Shown: piece by piece, positions 1 to 5,933 of the stretch | How positions within the stretch are numbered: the stretch's first letter is position 1 | Layout: every line of letters begins with the position of its first letter | From: CAYJFK01 sp964369475 | Lineage (GTDB): Bacteria; Bacillota; Clostridia; Oscillospirales; Feifaniaceae | Direction of reading: 5' to 3' | Length of the DNA: 6,094 nucleotides | Assembly: GCA_964369475.1 (NCBI GenBank) | Contig: CAYJFK010000097.1 | Span: forward strand, 1-6,094 | Notes under the pieces: model-generated | The model's input: the letters and a program-made list of their open reading frames with translations, nothing else | The model's database searches: none | What the model was told of the DNA's origin: nothing | Translations under genes and position numbers: made by a program

Positions 1-74
<74 letters not shown>

Positions 75-107
75 ACTCTCTCGCTGGTATATAACAGCAA
101 CTCTTTT

Positions 108-737
108 TTACCTCTTTGGGTCTGTAAGACCTTCAATTGCGCCGCCGGCTATTGCCCATAGGTATAGACTGGCCGTTGTTCCATAGGGGGAATAGCGTTT
201 TTTGTATTTGTTAAAGAGCTCCTTTGTAAGCACCCTATGACGATATAGCATACGCATACCACGCAGTATTGCAAGGTCGCCGTAGCTTACAATGTCAGGG
301 CGACCCATGCAAAAGGTCATTAGCATCTCGGCAGTCCAAACGCCTATCCCGTTTAGCGAGCTAAGACTCTTTATAACCTCGCTGTCCTCCATCTCCCAAA
401 GTGCCTTTATGTCAAAACTGCCGCTCGCAACCTGTTCGGCAAAGCTCTTTATATATTCAACCTTTTTAAAGGTCATGCCACAGCTTTGAATGTCCTCAAC
501 ACTAGCATCTGTAACGGTCTGCGGGGTAACCTCTCCAAGCTTTTCCTTTAATCTAAGCCATACCGTTTTGTGAGCCGCCGTTGATACTTGCTGGCCGATA
601 ATGCTATTGACAACGGCACTGAAAAGATCACCATATGCCTCTCTTTTTATCTCGCCTATCTTGTCAATGGCCTCTCCAAGCCGCTTATCCTTGCTTTTTA
701 AGTAATCGATTTCCGCCTTACCATACTCCACATACAT
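108..737 (-). CDS. Short AlkA-type DNA-3-methyladenine glycosylase (HhH-GPD family)
   Basis: The 209-residue protein is a base-excision repair enzyme expected to release N3-methyladenine and related alkylated purines from DNA. Residues about 45-53 (SIIGQQVST) match the conserved helix of the HhH-GPD family. The helix-hairpin-helix is at 128-136 (LNGIGVWTA), and the catalytic aspartate, equivalent to Asp238 of E. coli AlkA, is D154 in VSYGDLAI. A C-terminal YSPYGTTASLYLWAI segment matches the family's W-x-P-W-R-S...LW region. There is no lysine before the catalytic Asp as in endonuclease III/OGG enzymes, so a monofunctional glycosylase is expected. It is shorter than E. coli AlkA (282 aa) because the N-terminal AlkA domain is missing. 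The ATG lies 2 bp after the stop of the methyltransferase gene, and its AAGGA site (748-752) lies in that gene's last codons, so the two are co-transcribed. The stop codon is about 33 bp from the poly-C contig end, but the protein looks complete. Confidence 0.88.
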   Translation of the reverse strand: MYVEYGKAEIDYLKSKDKRLGEAIDKIGEIKREAYGDLFSAVVNSIIGQQVSTAAHKTVWLRLKEKLGEVTPQTVTDASVEDIQSCGMTFKKVEYIKSFAEQVASGSFDIKALWEMEDSEVIKSLSSLNGIGVWTAEMLMTFCMGRPDIVSYGDLAILRGMRMLYRHRVLTKELFNKYKKRYSPYGTTASLYLWAIAGGAIEGLTDPKR

Positions 738-739
738 AT

Positions 740-1201
740 CTATTTGTTCCTTTTTTCTATTTCAAGTAGTTTAATCTTAAGATCCACTCCACCGCCGTAT
801 CCTACCATTTTCCCGTCTGCACCGATTACCCTATGACAAGGCACTATAAAGGATATCGGGTTTTTATTATTTGCCATGCCGACAGCTTGAAAGCCCTTAT
901 TACGACCTACCGCAATGGCAATATCTTTGTAACTGCATGTCGTACCGTATGGTATATCTTGCAGCACTCTCCATACCTTCATTTGAAACTCAGTGCCAAT
1001 AAGCTTTAATGGCAAGGTGAACTCTTTTCTTTTACCTTCAAAAAATTCTTGTAGCTGACTAAACGCAAGCTCGGTAAGTGGCACTCTTTCTCCCCCTTCG
1101 GGCAGATCGTCTGAAACCTTTTTTACAAATGTTATATAGTCCCCATCGTACCCGATTTGCACATTGCCTATTTCTGTTTTGTATATTGAGAATTTTGTCA
1201 T
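740..1201 (-). CDS. ogt: Methylated-DNA--protein-cysteine S-methyltransferase (O6-methylguanine repair)
   Basis: The 153-residue protein directly reverses O6-alkylguanine and O4-alkylthymine lesions by moving the alkyl group to its own cysteine, a single-turnover reaction. The acceptor is C122 in PCHRV (121-125), followed by IGADGKMVGYGGG and a C-terminal LLEIE. E149 there would complete the Cys-His-Glu relay. Y91 matches Tyr114 of human AGT and N114 matches the hinge Asn137. The position of the human arginine finger (Arg128) is Q105, in FQAVGMANNKNP. Length fits the Ogt/AdaB class without an Ada-type N-terminal domain. The ATG has a strong GAGGTGAT ribosome site 5 nt upstream (1207-1214). 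It is first gene of a two-gene operon with the AlkA-type glycosylase. Ogt is the likely symbol; some annotations would use adaB or mgt. Confidence 0.93.
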   Translation of the reverse strand: MTKFSIYKTEIGNVQIGYDGDYITFVKKVSDDLPEGGERVPLTELAFSQLQEFFEGKRKEFTLPLKLIGTEFQMKVWRVLQDIPYGTTCSYKDIAIAVGRNKGFQAVGMANNKNPISFIVPCHRVIGADGKMVGYGGGVDLKIKLLEIEKRNK

Positions 1202-1206
1202 AATTT

Positions 1207-1214
1207 ATCACCTC
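1207..1214 (-). promoter_or_regulatory. Ribosome binding site of the methyltransferase gene
   Basis: The minus strand reads GAGGTGAT, complementary to an extended stretch of the 16S rRNA 3' end, with 5 nt before the ATG at 1201. If the promoter at 1221-1249 is right, transcription starts near 1214, so this site sits at the very 5' end of a leader of only about 13 nt. Confidence 0.8.
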
Positions 1215-1220
1215 AAATAT

Positions 1221-1249
1221 ATTATACAATGCCATGCATTAAATTTCCA
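1221..1249 (-). promoter_or_regulatory. Sigma-A-type promoter of the alkylation-repair operon
   Basis: On the minus strand a perfect -10 TATAAT (1221-1226) is preceded by a 17-bp spacer and a -35 TGGAAA (1244-1249), which matches TTGACA at four of six positions. The promoter lies between the terminator of the preceding operon and the ogt ribosome site. The spacer contains a small dyad, AATGC-CAT-GCATT (1228-1240), which could be an operator or chance. No Ada box is claimed. Confidence 0.6.
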
Positions 1250-1270
1250 TAGTTTTAAAAAATGTAATTA

Positions 1271-1317
1271 CTATATTTAAAAGGTGCGGCAATACCTGCC
1301 GCACCTTTTAAATATAG
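1271..1317 (-). terminator. Strong Rho-independent terminator after the nucleoside hydrolase operon
   Basis: Arms at 1271-1291 and 1297-1317 are perfect inverted complements of 21 bp around a 5-nt loop (1292-1296). The GC-rich core is GGTGCGGCA/TGCCGCACC, flanked by AAAA and TTTT, so the structure could stop transcription in either direction. It begins at the base after the TAG stop (1318-1320) of the nucleoside hydrolase gene. It separates the three-gene operon from the repair operon. There is no gene on the plus strand here, so its use is expected to be on the minus strand. Confidence 0.9.
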
Positions 1318-2265
1318 CTATTTGCCTACTATCGTCTCGATTAACTTCTCTTTAAAGAGCTTTGAATCTATGGCCTTTATAACGGTAGCGTTCAAATTAT
1401 TATACCTATCGTCCCCCGACTCGTAGTGACGCTTCGAGTCGGCAATAATTACCTGACCGTATGCCGCCTCCTCTGTTGTGCAGCAGTAGCAATTGCAAAG
1501 CGACTTGTCCAAAACAATGTCGTCCCACAGTGCAACGCCAAATGCAACTGCATCGGGTAGATCTATCTGATGCTTGCCGGATACTTTAAGGTTAAATTTA
1601 AGTAGCTCTGTCGTGCAGTCTACCGCAAATTTACCGACAGCACCACCTGCGGCAAGTTTTTCGAGCTCTGCTTTGTTTAGCGCAGACTCGCCGAGGCAGA
1701 GGTCAAAGCCGATAATTGTAATAGGAATACCGCTATCCAGCATTGCCTTGTAGCTCTCTGCATCGATAAATACATTAAATTCGGCAACAGGAGTTGCATT
1801 GCCGGGACCAAACCCACCTGTACCCATCGACCAAATGTGCTTAACACGTTTCATGGTCTCAGAGTCTTTCATAATGGCAAGAGCAATATTTGTAACAGGG
1901 CCCAAAGCTACAATTTCAACATTGTCGTTATTTTTTACAGTCTCTATAATATAGTCGACTGCGTGCATGTCGTTTGCCTTTGTCTTAGGGTGAATTAAAT
2001 CCATATCCCCCATCCCGTCCTTGCCGTGAACGCTCGTCGTCTCCTGACGCTCTCTAAAAATCGGCTTTGATGCGCCCTTGTAGACCTCTACATTCGAGCC
2101 GCAAATCTCCTTTGTCATTAGCGCATTTTGCGTGGCAAGCTCGAGCGGCACATTACCGCAGACCGTCGTAACGCCAAGTACCTCTATGCCATCGCTAAGC
2201 AGGCCGATCATCATGGCAACGGCGTCATCGCTTCCTGTGTCTGTGTCGATAATAAATTTCCTCAT
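1318..2265 (-). CDS. Inosine/uridine-preferring nucleoside hydrolase family protein
   Basis: This family hydrolyses the N-glycosidic bond of ribonucleosides to give ribose and a free base (purine/pyrimidine salvage), using a bound calcium ion. With the ATG at 2265 the protein is 315 residues, the usual length. The N-terminal metal motif is DTDTGSDD at 7-14, where most members have DTDPGxDD. T125 in ALGPVTNIALA matches the calcium-binding threonine near 126 of the Crithidia enzyme. N156 and the EFN triplet E162/N164 match ribose-binding residues. D238 in DLPDAVAF matches the last calcium ligand. The active-site histidine that precedes this Asp in Crithidia nucleoside hydrolase is P237 here. 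An odd cysteine cluster (C257, C259, C261, C262) follows. The frame also opens 9 nt earlier at a GTG (2274), but that GTG is part of the ribosome site, so ATG is preferred. It is last gene of a three-gene operon, 35 bp after its neighbour. Substrate is not predictable. Confidence 0.88.
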   Translation of the reverse strand: MRKFIIDTDTGSDDAVAMMIGLLSDGIEVLGVTTVCGNVPLELATQNALMTKEICGSNVEVYKGASKPIFRERQETTSVHGKDGMGDMDLIHPKTKANDMHAVDYIIETVKNNDNVEIVALGPVTNIALAIMKDSETMKRVKHIWSMGTGGFGPGNATPVAEFNVFIDAESYKAMLDSGIPITIIGFDLCLGESALNKAELEKLAAGGAVGKFAVDCTTELLKFNLKVSGKHQIDLPDAVAFGVALWDDIVLDKSLCNCYCCTTEEAAYGQVIIADSKRHYESGDDRYNNLNATVIKAIDSKLFKEKLIETIVGK

Positions 2266-2269
2266 TTTT

Positions 2270-2277
2270 ATCACCTC
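2270..2277 (-). promoter_or_regulatory. Ribosome binding site that sets the nucleoside hydrolase start
   Basis: GAGGTGAT on the minus strand lies 4 nt before ATG 2265. The upstream in-frame GTG (2272-2274) is inside this site and therefore cannot be the start that it serves. The same GAGGTGAT sequence precedes the ogt gene. Confidence 0.8.
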
Positions 2278-2300
2278 TTTGTTTTATTTTAGTAGACCTT

Positions 2301-3323
2301 CTACAATGTTATATCCTCTTGCTTAACCCTTGTAAACCTAGAAAAAACCTCGAGCGTAACGCTTTCTACATCCGCTCCGAAGGGCTCTGCTACAAGCTCG
2401 TAAAACAAGGGCAACCCAAGCTCTCCATGCTTTACCTCGTCGCTCTTATAGGAAAACCCCATGCCGCCATTATCTCGCTTATCGCCCTCTAAGTAGTCCC
2501 TCGAGTGAATGCTAACCCTATCGCCTGTACTGCTTTCATACCCGACAAGCAAATATGTACACCCTTTGGGACATGCATTTAATATACGCTTTTGCATATC
2601 CGATTTGAGACCTTCAAGCTCAGCTTTAGAGTAGTGCTCTATTAAGCGTGGATCTTCAAAGCGTTTCATTATCTCGGGAAGTATATCGTATCGCTCTACG
2701 CTCTTTATATTTACAAAATCACTGTCGTCTAAATATACTTTTCGACAAGTTTCATCACCGATACTTGCCGAAAACTGCTTTTCAATAAATGTCGTCTTTA
2801 TCTCGTCTCTAAACTCAAGTTTTATGGGAGCATTATCTTCAAATTTTGGTGTTTGGGTGTAGTCGCCTTCTATTTGCATTGCAAAAATATCAATGTCGTC
2901 AAAGGGCATATCCCCAATGCTAAGCGGCCTCCAACCTTCGGAAAGAAACCTTGAGACAAGCTGTCCTCCGACATAATGCTCAAGGCTTAGCTCTGTGCCA
3001 TCGCCTCCGCTTATCTCATATGTAGTATCCCCTATTGTAACTGTAATGGCATTATGACTAAGCGGACTATGTTCTGTCAACACATGCTCTTTTTCTCGTT
3101 GACGGACAGTTTGAGGAGAACTATATTCTTCATACAGTTCCTCATTTTGCCTTTTTATCTCTGATTGCCGCTCGTCATACTCGGCTACAAACAGCTTTAA
3201 AGAGCCCTCTCTCATGGCAAGGGCCATTACTTCGCACACCTTGCCTTTAAGAATGATCTCTTTCCCGATTATTTTAACATCGTATATCTCGTTATAGGTC
3301 GATACAAAATCATGTAATGTCAT
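2301..3323 (-). CDS. Soluble protein of unknown family, middle gene of oxidase/nucleoside hydrolase operon
   Basis: I do not recognise the family of this 340-residue protein. It has no signal peptide and no membrane segment, so it is probably cytoplasmic. Residues 1-47 look like a small alpha/beta region. Residues about 48-82 are highly charged and probably helical or a linker. A second region (about 92-155) includes VTIGDTTYEISGGDGTEL and SRFLSEGWRPLSIGD. The C-terminal half carries charged helices (209-250), then ACPKGCTYLLVGYES with C251 and C255. It ends in a strand-rich segment with GLPLFYELV near 303-311. The ATG is 11 bp after the stop of the oxidase gene, with a short GGTGA ribosome site (3328-3332) in the gap, so the two are translated from one message. 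Codon use and base composition look like those of its neighbours. A partner or regulator of one of the two enzymes is possible but is only inference. Confidence 0.8.
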   Translation of the reverse strand: MTLHDFVSTYNEIYDVKIIGKEIILKGKVCEVMALAMREGSLKLFVAEYDERQSEIKRQNEELYEEYSSPQTVRQREKEHVLTEHSPLSHNAITVTIGDTTYEISGGDGTELSLEHYVGGQLVSRFLSEGWRPLSIGDMPFDDIDIFAMQIEGDYTQTPKFEDNAPIKLEFRDEIKTTFIEKQFSASIGDETCRKVYLDDSDFVNIKSVERYDILPEIMKRFEDPRLIEHYSKAELEGLKSDMQKRILNACPKGCTYLLVGYESSTGDRVSIHSRDYLEGDKRDNGGMGFSYKSDEVKHGELGLPLFYELVAEPFGADVESVTLEVFSRFTRVKQEDITL

Positions 3324-3334
3324 TTATTCACCAC

Positions 3335-4357
3335 TTATCTATAAACGGTCACCATGTCGCTCGTGATCTCGTCAAGACTGTGAGCACCGCACATCATCAT
3401 GGTATCTCTTAACTCTGCCGCTATCTTGTCGAAGTAGAATTTAATGCCCTCTCCGCCTGCTCCATGTGCCATAGAGACAAATGGACGACCTATCAAAACG
3501 GCATCTGCACCAATTGCAAGCGCTCTGAATACATCAAGCCCACTGCGAATACCGCCGTCGACAATAATTGTAGTCTTGCCCTTTACAGCCTCGACAATCG
3601 CAGGTAGTACATCAGCCGTCCCCGGTGTGCCTGATAGCGCTCTGCCGCCGTGGTTTGACACTACAATGGCATCTGCGCCCGCTTCTACCGCCTTTAGTGC
3701 GCCCTTAACCGTCATGATACCTTTTAGTATAAAGGGTACTTCAAGGCGCTCCTTAACCTCTTTTAACTGGTCTACCGTTTTACACCCTGCATCTATGTTG
3801 AGCTTTTTTAAAAATGGCAGTCCTGCACCGTCTATATCTATCGAAAAGGCAAAGCTCTTTACCTTGTTTATAAAGTCTATCTTCCTAAAAAGATTATCCC
3901 TGTCCCAAGGTTTGACTGTCGGTATTCCGCCGCCTATCATGGCCTCAAGCTCTGCGCTTACATTGCTAAAATCGTTCGGAATGGCACTCTCTCCTATAAA
4001 TGCATGCGCACCGTATTCATTTGCAGACTTAACCACAAGTTCGTTATAAGAAAAGTCGGTAAAATGACCTTCGTAATGATGTTGCATACCACCGATCGGG
4101 GCTACAAAAACAGGTAGAGCAAACTCTCTGCCCAAGAAGTTTGCCTTTGTGCAGGGTTCGATATTTTCGCATATCGTGTCAAGATTAACTTTATACTTAC
4201 CCCACGCTTCAAAATTGCTTAAAGCGCCATTCTCGGGCCCTTTAGACCCAGGCCCCGGTGATGCTATGCCACATGCCTTTCCGTTGCATATGGGACATGC
4301 CTTGCAAAAATGTCCAAGTCTCGGTCTTGCCGCATCTAAAATAGTATTGTAATCCAT
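3335..4357 (-). CDS. FMN-dependent alpha-hydroxy-acid oxidase/dehydrogenase with N-terminal four-cysteine motif
   Basis: The enzyme belongs to the lactate oxidase / glycolate oxidase / flavocytochrome b2 family. These TIM-barrel flavoproteins oxidise 2-hydroxy acids such as L-lactate to 2-oxo acids. With the ATG at 4357 it has 340 residues. Family marks seen are APIGG (86-90), the FMN-binding lysine K212 in ILKGI, and the catalytic His and Arg H236/R239 in SNHGGR. DGGIRSG (267-273) and IGRP (289-292) follow, the phosphate-binding part. The N-terminus departs from classic members. The usual first catalytic Tyr segment is not evident; instead C18, C21, C24 and C29 form C-x2-C-x2-C-x4-C followed by PGPGSKG, a layout that could hold an iron-sulphur cluster or another metal. 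The open frame extends to a TTG at 4396, but that codon lies inside the promoter. A GGAGGGG site (4363-4369) 5 nt before the ATG fixes the start. It is first gene of a three-gene operon. Electron acceptor and substrate are unknown. Confidence 0.88.
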   Translation of the reverse strand: MDYNTILDAARPRLGHFCKACPICNGKACGIASPGPGSKGPENGALSNFEAWGKYKVNLDTICENIEPCTKANFLGREFALPVFVAPIGGMQHHYEGHFTDFSYNELVVKSANEYGAHAFIGESAIPNDFSNVSAELEAMIGGGIPTVKPWDRDNLFRKIDFINKVKSFAFSIDIDGAGLPFLKKLNIDAGCKTVDQLKEVKERLEVPFILKGIMTVKGALKAVEAGADAIVVSNHGGRALSGTPGTADVLPAIVEAVKGKTTIIVDGGIRSGLDVFRALAIGADAVLIGRPFVSMAHGAGGEGIKFYFDKIAAELRDTMMMCGAHSLDEITSDMVTVYR

Positions 4358-4362
4358 AATAA

Positions 4363-4369
4363 CCCCTCC
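4363..4369 (-). promoter_or_regulatory. Ribosome binding site that sets the oxidase start
   Basis: The minus strand reads GGAGGGG with 5 nt before ATG 4357. No comparable site precedes the in-frame TTG at 4396. Confidence 0.8.
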
Positions 4370-4384
4370 AAATTCATTTTGTTT

Positions 4385-4413
4385 ATTATACACCAATAAT
4401 GATTTTCAGGCAA
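4385..4413 (-). promoter_or_regulatory. Sigma-A-type promoter of the oxidase/unknown/nucleoside hydrolase operon
   Basis: TTGCCT (-35, 4408-4413), a 17-bp spacer and a perfect TATAAT (-10, 4385-4390) on the minus strand form a near-consensus promoter. Transcription should start near 4378, giving a leader of about 20 nt that holds the GGAGGGG site. No other promoter or terminator was seen up to the hairpin at 1271-1317, which supports a single three-gene transcript. Confidence 0.7.
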
Positions 4414-4461
4414 TGTCTTTGAGGGATCTGGATATTTAGTTTAAAGAGCTTTATCGAGTGT

Positions 4462-5091
4462 CTAATCAATTAAATCTAAATTTACATCAAAATAAATGCT
4501 CGGCGAAGCAAGCCCGATTTCGTCATCCGTTGCAAGTCGGAAGCTCTCTATAAACAGCCCGTAGTCGTCAAGAGCCGTTATGGGCGGGATGCCGTGACCT
4601 ATCATGCCGGCATCGATCATTCCGACGCTCACTTCGGATATGTCAAAGTAATATACCTCTCCAACCTCAAGTGAGCTTGCTATTTCAGGGCCTACATACA
4701 AAACAAAGGGGTAGGATTGGAACATATTTAAAATAACAAAATTATCGTCTAGAAGTTCGGAAGATGTATCGTTTGTGCTCCCTAAGAAAGTAGCGGAAAA
4801 ACCGCCTGTTATTATTGCCTCAACTTTTCGAGACTGCTCTGTGTTATCCACAGTGCCACTGCCAGTCAACGAGACATCGAGTTTTAGTTTAAGCAGCTCG
4901 TTTTGCTCTCTTACTAATTCAAGCTCGGACTGTAAATTATCACTTTGTGCAATTGCCGCATCTAAATCAGCTCTTATGCTTTCATTTTCACTCAGTAGCA
5001 TGTTGTAGTCCTGCTCTGACACCCCCGAGCAGCCTGTCAAAAGCATTAGTGCTACTATGGTAGAGCTAAGAAAAATTGCTATACCTTTCAT
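4462..5091 (-). CDS. Small lipoprotein with a coiled-coil segment, function unknown
   Basis: With the ATG at 5091 the precursor has 209 residues. MKGIAIFLSSTIVALMLLTGC is a lipoprotein signal: one lysine, a hydrophobic stretch and the lipobox LTGC with C21 as the lipidated residue, so the mature protein should sit on the outer face of the cytoplasmic membrane. Residues about 27-74 are rich in E, L, Q and N with heptad-like spacing (SENESIRADLDAA, LELVREQNELLKL), a likely coiled coil. A short linker leads to a globular domain (about 88-209) with FSATFLGS, FVILNMFQSYPFVLYVG and YYFDISE, which looks strand-rich and acidic. I do not recognise this domain. The frame reaches a GTG at 5100, but that codon overlaps the AAGGAG ribosome site, so ATG is preferred. 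It seems to be transcribed alone, from its own promoter at 5116-5124. No clear terminator follows it. Confidence 0.85.
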   Translation of the reverse strand: MKGIAIFLSSTIVALMLLTGCSGVSEQDYNMLLSENESIRADLDAAIAQSDNLQSELELVREQNELLKLKLDVSLTGSGTVDNTEQSRKVEAIITGGFSATFLGSTNDTSSELLDDNFVILNMFQSYPFVLYVGPEIASSLEVGEVYYFDISEVSVGMIDAGMIGHGIPPITALDDYGLFIESFRLATDDEIGLASPSIYFDVNLDLID

Positions 5092-5099
5092 AAAACTCA

Positions 5100-5105
5100 C
5101 TCCTT
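5100..5105 (-). promoter_or_regulatory. Ribosome binding site that sets the lipoprotein start
   Basis: AAGGAG on the minus strand has 8 nt before ATG 5091. The alternative GTG (5098-5100) shares its first base with this site. Confidence 0.8.
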
Positions 5106-5115
5106 CTTATTAAAA

Positions 5116-5124
5116 AGTATAGCA
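5116..5124 (-). promoter_or_regulatory. Extended -10 promoter of the lipoprotein gene
   Basis: The minus strand reads TGC followed by TATACT (5116-5121), an extended -10 element. No good -35 is present: the hexamer at 17 bp (ATGTAA, 5139-5144) matches only three of six positions, which fits the extended -10 class. Its position touches the dyad at 5143-5160. Confidence 0.45.
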
Positions 5125-5142
5125 AAGTTATTGGTTTATTAC

Positions 5143-5160
5143 ATGTGCCAAACGGCACAT
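5143..5160. repeat. Inverted repeat between membrane protein and lipoprotein genes
   Basis: ATGTGCC (5143-5149) and GGCACAT (5154-5160) are perfect 7-bp complementary arms around AAAC. On the minus strand no T-run follows, so it is a poor terminator for the upstream membrane protein gene. On the plus strand TTTT follows, but no plus-strand gene ends here. It overlaps or abuts the -35 region of the lipoprotein promoter, so a repressor or activator site is the more attractive reading. Both readings are inference. Confidence 0.5.
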
Positions 5161-5185
5161 TTTAAAAGTAAATTTATTATATAGA

Positions 5186-5851
5186 CTATATTTCTTGCCC
5201 AATAAACCTTAGAAAATCTTCTTTTGTCCTTACCTCATTTTTGAATTTTTCAATATACTGTTCTGCATTTGTAATGTTTCTTATATTGCTGATCTGCTCG
5301 TTTTGGCTGAAATACTTTGTAAAATAAACTTTCGACTCATTGCCCGAGCTGGAAAAGGTGGCAAACTCATAGTCGGACTTGTCTACCAAGGTAAAATAAA
5401 ATATGTCTAACTTTCTATAAAAGCTGGGCCTTACGGCTACAATCATATTTTTAGGAATCATTACCTTGTTGGCATAAACCCAATTCTCCGAAACCAAAAA
5501 ATCCCTCTTAAATGCTTTAATATTCCTTTTTGGATGTTTTCTTTGAATACGAAGCGGCAGTTCTACCGGTTCAAAGACCTCATCTTTTACAAGCTCTCTA
5601 AGGTCTGAAAAAGTAATGTACTTGTGAACGACTCTCATTACTTTATAATATTTGGGCACAACTTGACTTATGGCATTCTTCACCATGTAAATAAACAAAG
5701 CTACAAACAAGGCCAAAGTGAAGAGAAAGGTGCTTAAATAATAATCAGATCGTTCCTCTATCGTTATGATAAACATAAATACCGCATACCAGATCGCTAT
5801 TAGAGACATAAGAAAATTTATAATATTTTTTATTCCAAATTTTAAATCCAT
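5186..5851 (-). CDS. Membrane protein with two N-terminal TM segments and a cytoplasmic domain, function unknown
   Basis: The 221-residue protein has two hydrophobic segments, about 10-31 and 38-58, joined by a short acidic loop (EERSD). Positive charges before the first and after the second (KYYKVMRVVHK) place both termini in the cytoplasm. The remaining 160 residues are basic and probably folded. The stretch DFLVSENWVYANKVMIPKNMIVAV (117-140) has the strand pattern of small PH-like domains found after two TM helices in many Firmicute proteins of unknown function; this is a resemblance, not an identification. The ATG has an AAAGGA site (5860-5865) 8 nt upstream. It is separated from the lipoprotein gene by 94 bp containing a dyad and a promoter, so the two are probably separate transcription units. 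Confidence 0.8.
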   Translation of the reverse strand: MDLKFGIKNIINFLMSLIAIWYAVFMFIITIEERSDYYLSTFLFTLALFVALFIYMVKNAISQVVPKYYKVMRVVHKYITFSDLRELVKDEVFEPVELPLRIQRKHPKRNIKAFKRDFLVSENWVYANKVMIPKNMIVAVRPSFYRKLDIFYFTLVDKSDYEFATFSSSGNESKVYFTKYFSQNEQISNIRNITNAEQYIEKFKNEVRTKEDFLRFIGQEI

Positions 5852-5905
5852 TATTTTCTTCCTTTATATGTATTGAATGAGTAATATAATAATTTACTGC
5901 GTTTT

Positions 5906-5933
5906 ATTATAGATTTGTTCTTAGGGTGGTCGA
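5906..5933 (-). promoter_or_regulatory. Possible promoter of the membrane protein gene
   Basis: TCGACC (5928-5933, four of six -35 matches), a 16-bp spacer and TATAAT (5906-5911) lie on the minus strand, predicting a start near 5899 and a leader of about 47 nt. The -35 half lies within the repeat-like element, so that element may supply part of this promoter. Confidence 0.45.

Noticed and set aside
77..107. A terminator after the glycosylase gene
   Set aside because: Only a 4-bp GCTG/CAGC pairing is present and the sequence runs into the artefact region.
3444..4049. A 201-codon open frame on the plus strand
   Set aside because: It is antisense to the oxidase gene, rich in Ser/Pro/Ala from reverse-complemented codons, and has no family motif.
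4149..4352. A 67-codon plus-strand open frame
   Set aside because: It overlaps the conserved N-terminus of the oxidase in antisense; the cysteine motif and FMN-site reading on the minus strand is far better supported.
4440..4456. Possible terminator after the lipoprotein gene
   Set aside because: The AAAG/CTTT pairing leaves a 2-nt loop and has no GC core or T-run.
4775..5008. A 77-codon plus-strand frame rich in Ser
   Set aside because: It is the mirror of the coiled-coil part of the lipoprotein, with no ribosome site or domain.
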